Source: Anaerolineae bacterium
GTDB taxonomy: Bacteria; Chloroflexota; Anaerolineae; JACIWP01
DNA: 7,542 nt
Assembly: GCA_014360855.1 (NCBI GenBank)
Contig: JACIWP010000157.1
Location: forward strand, 1 to 7,542
Direction: 5' to 3'
Shown here one piece after another: positions 4,950-7,542 of the stretch; the first letter of the stretch is position 1; every line of letters begins with the position of its first letter. The translations under genes and the position numbers were made by a program. The notes under the pieces are model-generated. The model saw nothing but the letters and a program-made list of their open reading frames with translations, did no database searches and was not told the DNA's origin.

Positions 4950-6083
4950 ATGACCCAAGCCACCCTGGTACTGGAAGACGGAACGGTCCTGCGCGGCCGC
5001 GCCTTCGGCGCGGTCGGCGAGACCGCCGGCGAAATCGTGTTCAGCACCGGCATGACCGGCTATCAGGAGGTGCTGACCGATCCTTCGTACCGCGGCCAGA
5101 TCGTCGTCATGACCGCGCCGCACATCGGCAATGTCGGCATCAACCGGGAGGATGATGAATCCAGCCGGCCCTGGTTGGCCGGCTTTGTCATCCGCGACCC
5201 CAGCCCCATCGTCAGCAACTGGCGCGCCGCCATGTCGCTGGATGACTACCTCCGGCAGAACGGCATTGTGGCCATGGCCGACTGCCCCACCCGCGCCCTG
5301 GTGCGCCATATCCGCACCCAGGGCGCCATGCGGGCCGTGCTGTCCTCGATAGATGACGACGCCGGCCGCCTGCTGGAGAAGGCCCGCTCCATCCCCTCCA
5401 TGAGCGGGCAGGAGCTGGTCAGCCAGGTTACCTGTCGGGAGCCGTACACCTGGGATGAGCCGGCGGACCCCATCTGGTACCCCAGCGGCATCCCCGGCGC
5501 GGACGCCGCGCCGACCCTGCACGTGGTGGCCTACGATTTCGGCCTGAAGCACAACATCCTGCGGCTGATGCGGCGCTGTGGCATGCGCATCACGGTCGTG
5601 CCGGCGAACACGCCGGCGGAAGAGGTGCTCTCCCTCTCTCCCGACGGCGTCTTCCTCTCCAACGGGCCGGGCGACCCGGCCGCCGTCACCTATGCCATCG
5701 CTTCTGTGCGCCAACTGCTGGGCCGCCGGCCCATTTTCGGCATCTGCCTGGGACACCAGATACTGGCGCTGGCGCTGGGCGGCCGCACCTATAAGCTGAA
5801 ATTCGGCCACCGCGGCATCAATCAGCCGGTGAAAAACCTGCTGACGGGACAGGTGGAAATCACCACACATAACCACGGCTTCGCCGTGGATGCCGACAGC
5901 CTGCCCCAGGGCGCCGAAATCACCCACATCAACCTGAACGACGGCTGTGTCGAGGGCCTGCGGCACAAGGCATATGGGGCCTTCAGCGTGCAGTTCCATC
6001 CTGAAGCCGGCCCCGGCCCGCACGATGCCGTACACCTCTTCCATCACTTCCGCCAGCTCATGCTGGAACGCCGGCTTTCCTGA
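4950..6083 (+). CDS. carA: Carbamoyl-phosphate synthetase small subunit (glutamine amidotransferase)
   Basis: A 377-residue CarA, the usual length. It hydrolyses glutamine and passes ammonia to CarB, which makes carbamoyl phosphate for arginine and pyrimidine synthesis in the cytosol. The N-terminal CarA-specific domain shows GEIVFSTGMTGYQEVLTDPSY at 27-47. The C-terminal class I amidotransferase domain carries LSNGPGDP, the nucleophile C266 in GICLGHQ, KFGHRG and the catalytic H350 and E352 in FHPE, matching Cys269, His353 and Glu355 of E. coli. The start is set by GGAGGG 8 nt upstream of the ATG. One oddity is ADCPTRAL at 110-117, where E. coli has ADIDTRKL: the usual Asp before Thr-Arg is Pro. 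It is transcribed divergently from kamA and sits 12 nt before carB, with which it forms an operon. Confidence 0.97.
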   Translation: MTQATLVLEDGTVLRGRAFGAVGETAGEIVFSTGMTGYQEVLTDPSYRGQIVVMTAPHIGNVGINREDDESSRPWLAGFVIRDPSPIVSNWRAAMSLDDYLRQNGIVAMADCPTRALVRHIRTQGAMRAVLSSIDDDAGRLLEKARSIPSMSGQELVSQVTCREPYTWDEPADPIWYPSGIPGADAAPTLHVVAYDFGLKHNILRLMRRCGMRITVVPANTPAEEVLSLSPDGVFLSNGPGDPAAVTYAIASVRQLLGRRPIFGICLGHQILALALGGRTYKLKFGHRGINQPVKNLLTGQVEITTHNHGFAVDADSLPQGAEITHINLNDGCVEGLRHKAYGAFSVQFHPEAGPGPHDAVHLFHHFRQLMLERRLS

Positions 6084-6095
6084 GGAGATGCACCC

Positions 6096-7542
6096 ATGCC
6101 GAAACGCACCGACATCCGCACCATCCTCATCATCGGCTCCGGCCCCATCGTCATCGGCCAGGCCTGCGAGTTCGATTATTCCGGCGTGCAGGCGTGCAAA
6201 GCCCTGCGGGCAGAAGGCTACCGCGTTGTGCTGGTCAACTCCAACCCCGCCACCATCATGACGGACCCGGAATTCGCCGATGTCACATATGTCGAGCCCC
6301 TGCACCCGGATATATTGGAGAAAATCATCGCCCGCGAGCGCCCCGATGCCCTGCTCCCCACCGTCGGCGGGCAGACCGGCTTGAACCTCGCTGTCGCGCT
6401 GGCGCGCGCCGGCATCCTCGAGCGCTACGGCGTCGAGCTGATCGGCGCCAAGCTGAAAGCTATCGAAACCGCCGAGGACCGCCGGCTTTTCGACACCGCC
6501 ATGCGGGCCGCCGGCCTCCCCACCCCGCCCAACCGCCTGGTCTCCTCCGTCGAAGAGGCCCTGCAGTTCGCCAGGGAAATCGGCTACCCGCTCCTGGTGC
6601 GGCCGTCCTTCACCCTCGGCGGAAGCGGCGCCGGCGTCGCCCACAACGACCAGGAACTGCGCCGCGTCGTGGATCACGGCCTGCGCGAAAGCCCGGTCCA
6701 TCAGGTGCTGGTCGAGATGTCGCTCCTCGGTTGGAAGGAATACGAGCTAGAGGTAATGCGCGATGCCGCTGACAATTTCGTGGTGGTCTGTTCCATCGAG
6801 AACATGGACCCCATGGGTGTGCATACCGGCGACAGCATCACCGTCGCGCCGGCGATGACGCTCACCGATCGCGAGCTTCAGCGCCTGCGCGATATGGCTC
6901 GCATCGTCATGTCCGCCGTCGGTGTCGAGACTGGCGGCTCCAACGTGCAGTTCGCCGTGAACCCGCAGGACGGCCGCGTCATGGTCATCGAGATGAACCC
7001 GCGCGTCTCGCGCTCCTCTGCCCTGGCGTCCAAGGCTACCGGCTTTCCCATCGCTAAGATCGCCGCGCTGGTCGCCGTCGGCTATACGCTGGACGAGATC
7101 CGCAACGACATCACCCGCGAGACGCCGGCCTCCTTCGAGCCATCGCTGGACTACGTCGTGGTCAAGATGCCGCGCTGGGCCTTCGAGAAATTCCCCGGCG
7201 TGGACCCCACCCTCGGTCCGCAGATGAAATCGGTGGGCGAAGTGATGGCCATCGGCCGGACCTTCAAAGAGGCACTGCACAAGGCCATCCGCAGTCTGGA
7301 GCTGGGCATTGACGGGCTGGAGCCGGCGCAGTACCGGGTCCCTGACCCGCTTGCCGCCTGCCGCACTCCCACCGCCCAGCGGCTGTTCCACGCCGCCCAA
7401 GCCCTGCGTCAGGGGGCATCGGCCCAGGAAGTCAGTCAGGCCAGCGGCTATGACCCTTGGTTCGTCCAGCAGATCGCCGAACTGCTGTCACTTGCGGACC
7501 GCATCGCCGGCCACACGCTGGAGACGCTCCCGCCGGCGCTCT
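6096..7542 (+). CDS. carB: Carbamoyl-phosphate synthetase large subunit, N-terminal 482 residues (3' end outside window)
   Basis: The frame runs unbroken to the window edge. E. coli CarB has 1073 residues, so a little under half is present: the carboxyphosphate-forming ATP-grasp half and part of the oligomerisation domain (from about 400). CarB uses bicarbonate, two ATP and ammonia from CarA to make carbamoyl phosphate. The opening motif IGSGPIVIGQACEFDYSGVQACKAL is at 13-37. ATP-site residues R129, R169, E215, E299 and N301 fall at the same numbers as in E. coli. RPSFTLGGSGAG, SIENMDPMGVHTGDSITVAP and EMNPRVSRSSALASKATGFPIAK are all intact. GAGGAG 8 nt before the ATG at 6096 fixes the start and overlaps the carA stop, so the pair is probably translationally coupled. 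No frameshift or missing key residue was seen. Confidence 0.97.
   Translation, partial: MPKRTDIRTILIIGSGPIVIGQACEFDYSGVQACKALRAEGYRVVLVNSNPATIMTDPEFADVTYVEPLHPDILEKIIARERPDALLPTVGGQTGLNLAVALARAGILERYGVELIGAKLKAIETAEDRRLFDTAMRAAGLPTPPNRLVSSVEEALQFAREIGYPLLVRPSFTLGGSGAGVAHNDQELRRVVDHGLRESPVHQVLVEMSLLGWKEYELEVMRDAADNFVVVCSIENMDPMGVHTGDSITVAPAMTLTDRELQRLRDMARIVMSAVGVETGGSNVQFAVNPQDGRVMVIEMNPRVSRSSALASKATGFPIAKIAALVAVGYTLDEIRNDITRETPASFEPSLDYVVVKMPRWAFEKFPGVDPTLGPQMKSVGEVMAIGRTFKEALHKAIRSLELGIDGLEPAQYRVPDPLAACRTPTAQRLFHAAQALRQGASAQEVSQASGYDPWFVQQIAELLSLADRIAGHTLETLPPAL

Noticed and set aside
4622..5053. A 143-codon minus-strand open frame spanning the control region and the carA start
   Set aside because: It covers both promoters and the carA start in antisense, has no family likeness, and shares its 3' end with the kamA leader.
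4920..6701. A 593-codon open frame on the minus strand opposite carA and carB
   Set aside because: It is antisense to conserved housekeeping genes, low in motif content, and the product of GC-rich third positions.

Overview
The window is about two-thirds GC by eye. It holds a divergent pair of gene blocks plus the tail of an unrelated repeat-protein gene. GC content, the 36-residue helical-repeat protein and the overall gene style suggest a Chloroflexota-type bacterium (Anaerolineae or relatives), possibly from a metagenome. This placement is a weak inference, because nothing in the window fixes the taxonomy.

Left edge (1-552): the 3' end of a plus-strand gene encoding tandem 36-aa alpha-helical repeats. 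It includes two 108-bp units that differ at one base. A ~100-bp spacer packed with nested palindromes (GGTGAC-A/T-GTCACC) follows, separating this gene from the convergent operon to its right.

Centre (553-4610, minus strand, read right to left): a compact four-gene operon. It runs: a lysine-2,3-aminomutase-type radical SAM enzyme (kamA), a D-Ala-D-Ala-ligase-like ATP-grasp enzyme, a second and more diverged ATP-grasp enzyme, and a GNAT acetyltransferase. Spacings are 9 nt, 31 nt and a 128-nt overlap. KamA keeps the residues known to bind SAM/Fe-S, PLP and the lysine side chain. The operon therefore plausibly makes beta-lysine, joins it to partner(s) by ATP-dependent ligation and acetylates something in the route. 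The final product is unknown. This is the most interesting system in the window.

Divergent control region (4611-4949): a sigma-70-type promoter for kamA on the minus strand, with a UUCG-capped hairpin in its leader next to the ribosome binding site. A near-consensus promoter for carA lies on the plus strand, followed by a ~124-nt leader. Between the two promoters sit a 7-bp inverted repeat and three TGCCGGCA palindromes spaced about one helical turn apart, which could be a shared operator.

Right (4950-7542, plus strand): carA, complete, and carB, the first 482 residues. These are the two subunits of carbamoyl-phosphate synthetase, supplying carbamoyl phosphate for arginine and pyrimidines. 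They are well conserved housekeeping genes. Across the window the palindrome GCCGGC occurs about 57 times by hand count, against roughly nine expected from base composition.
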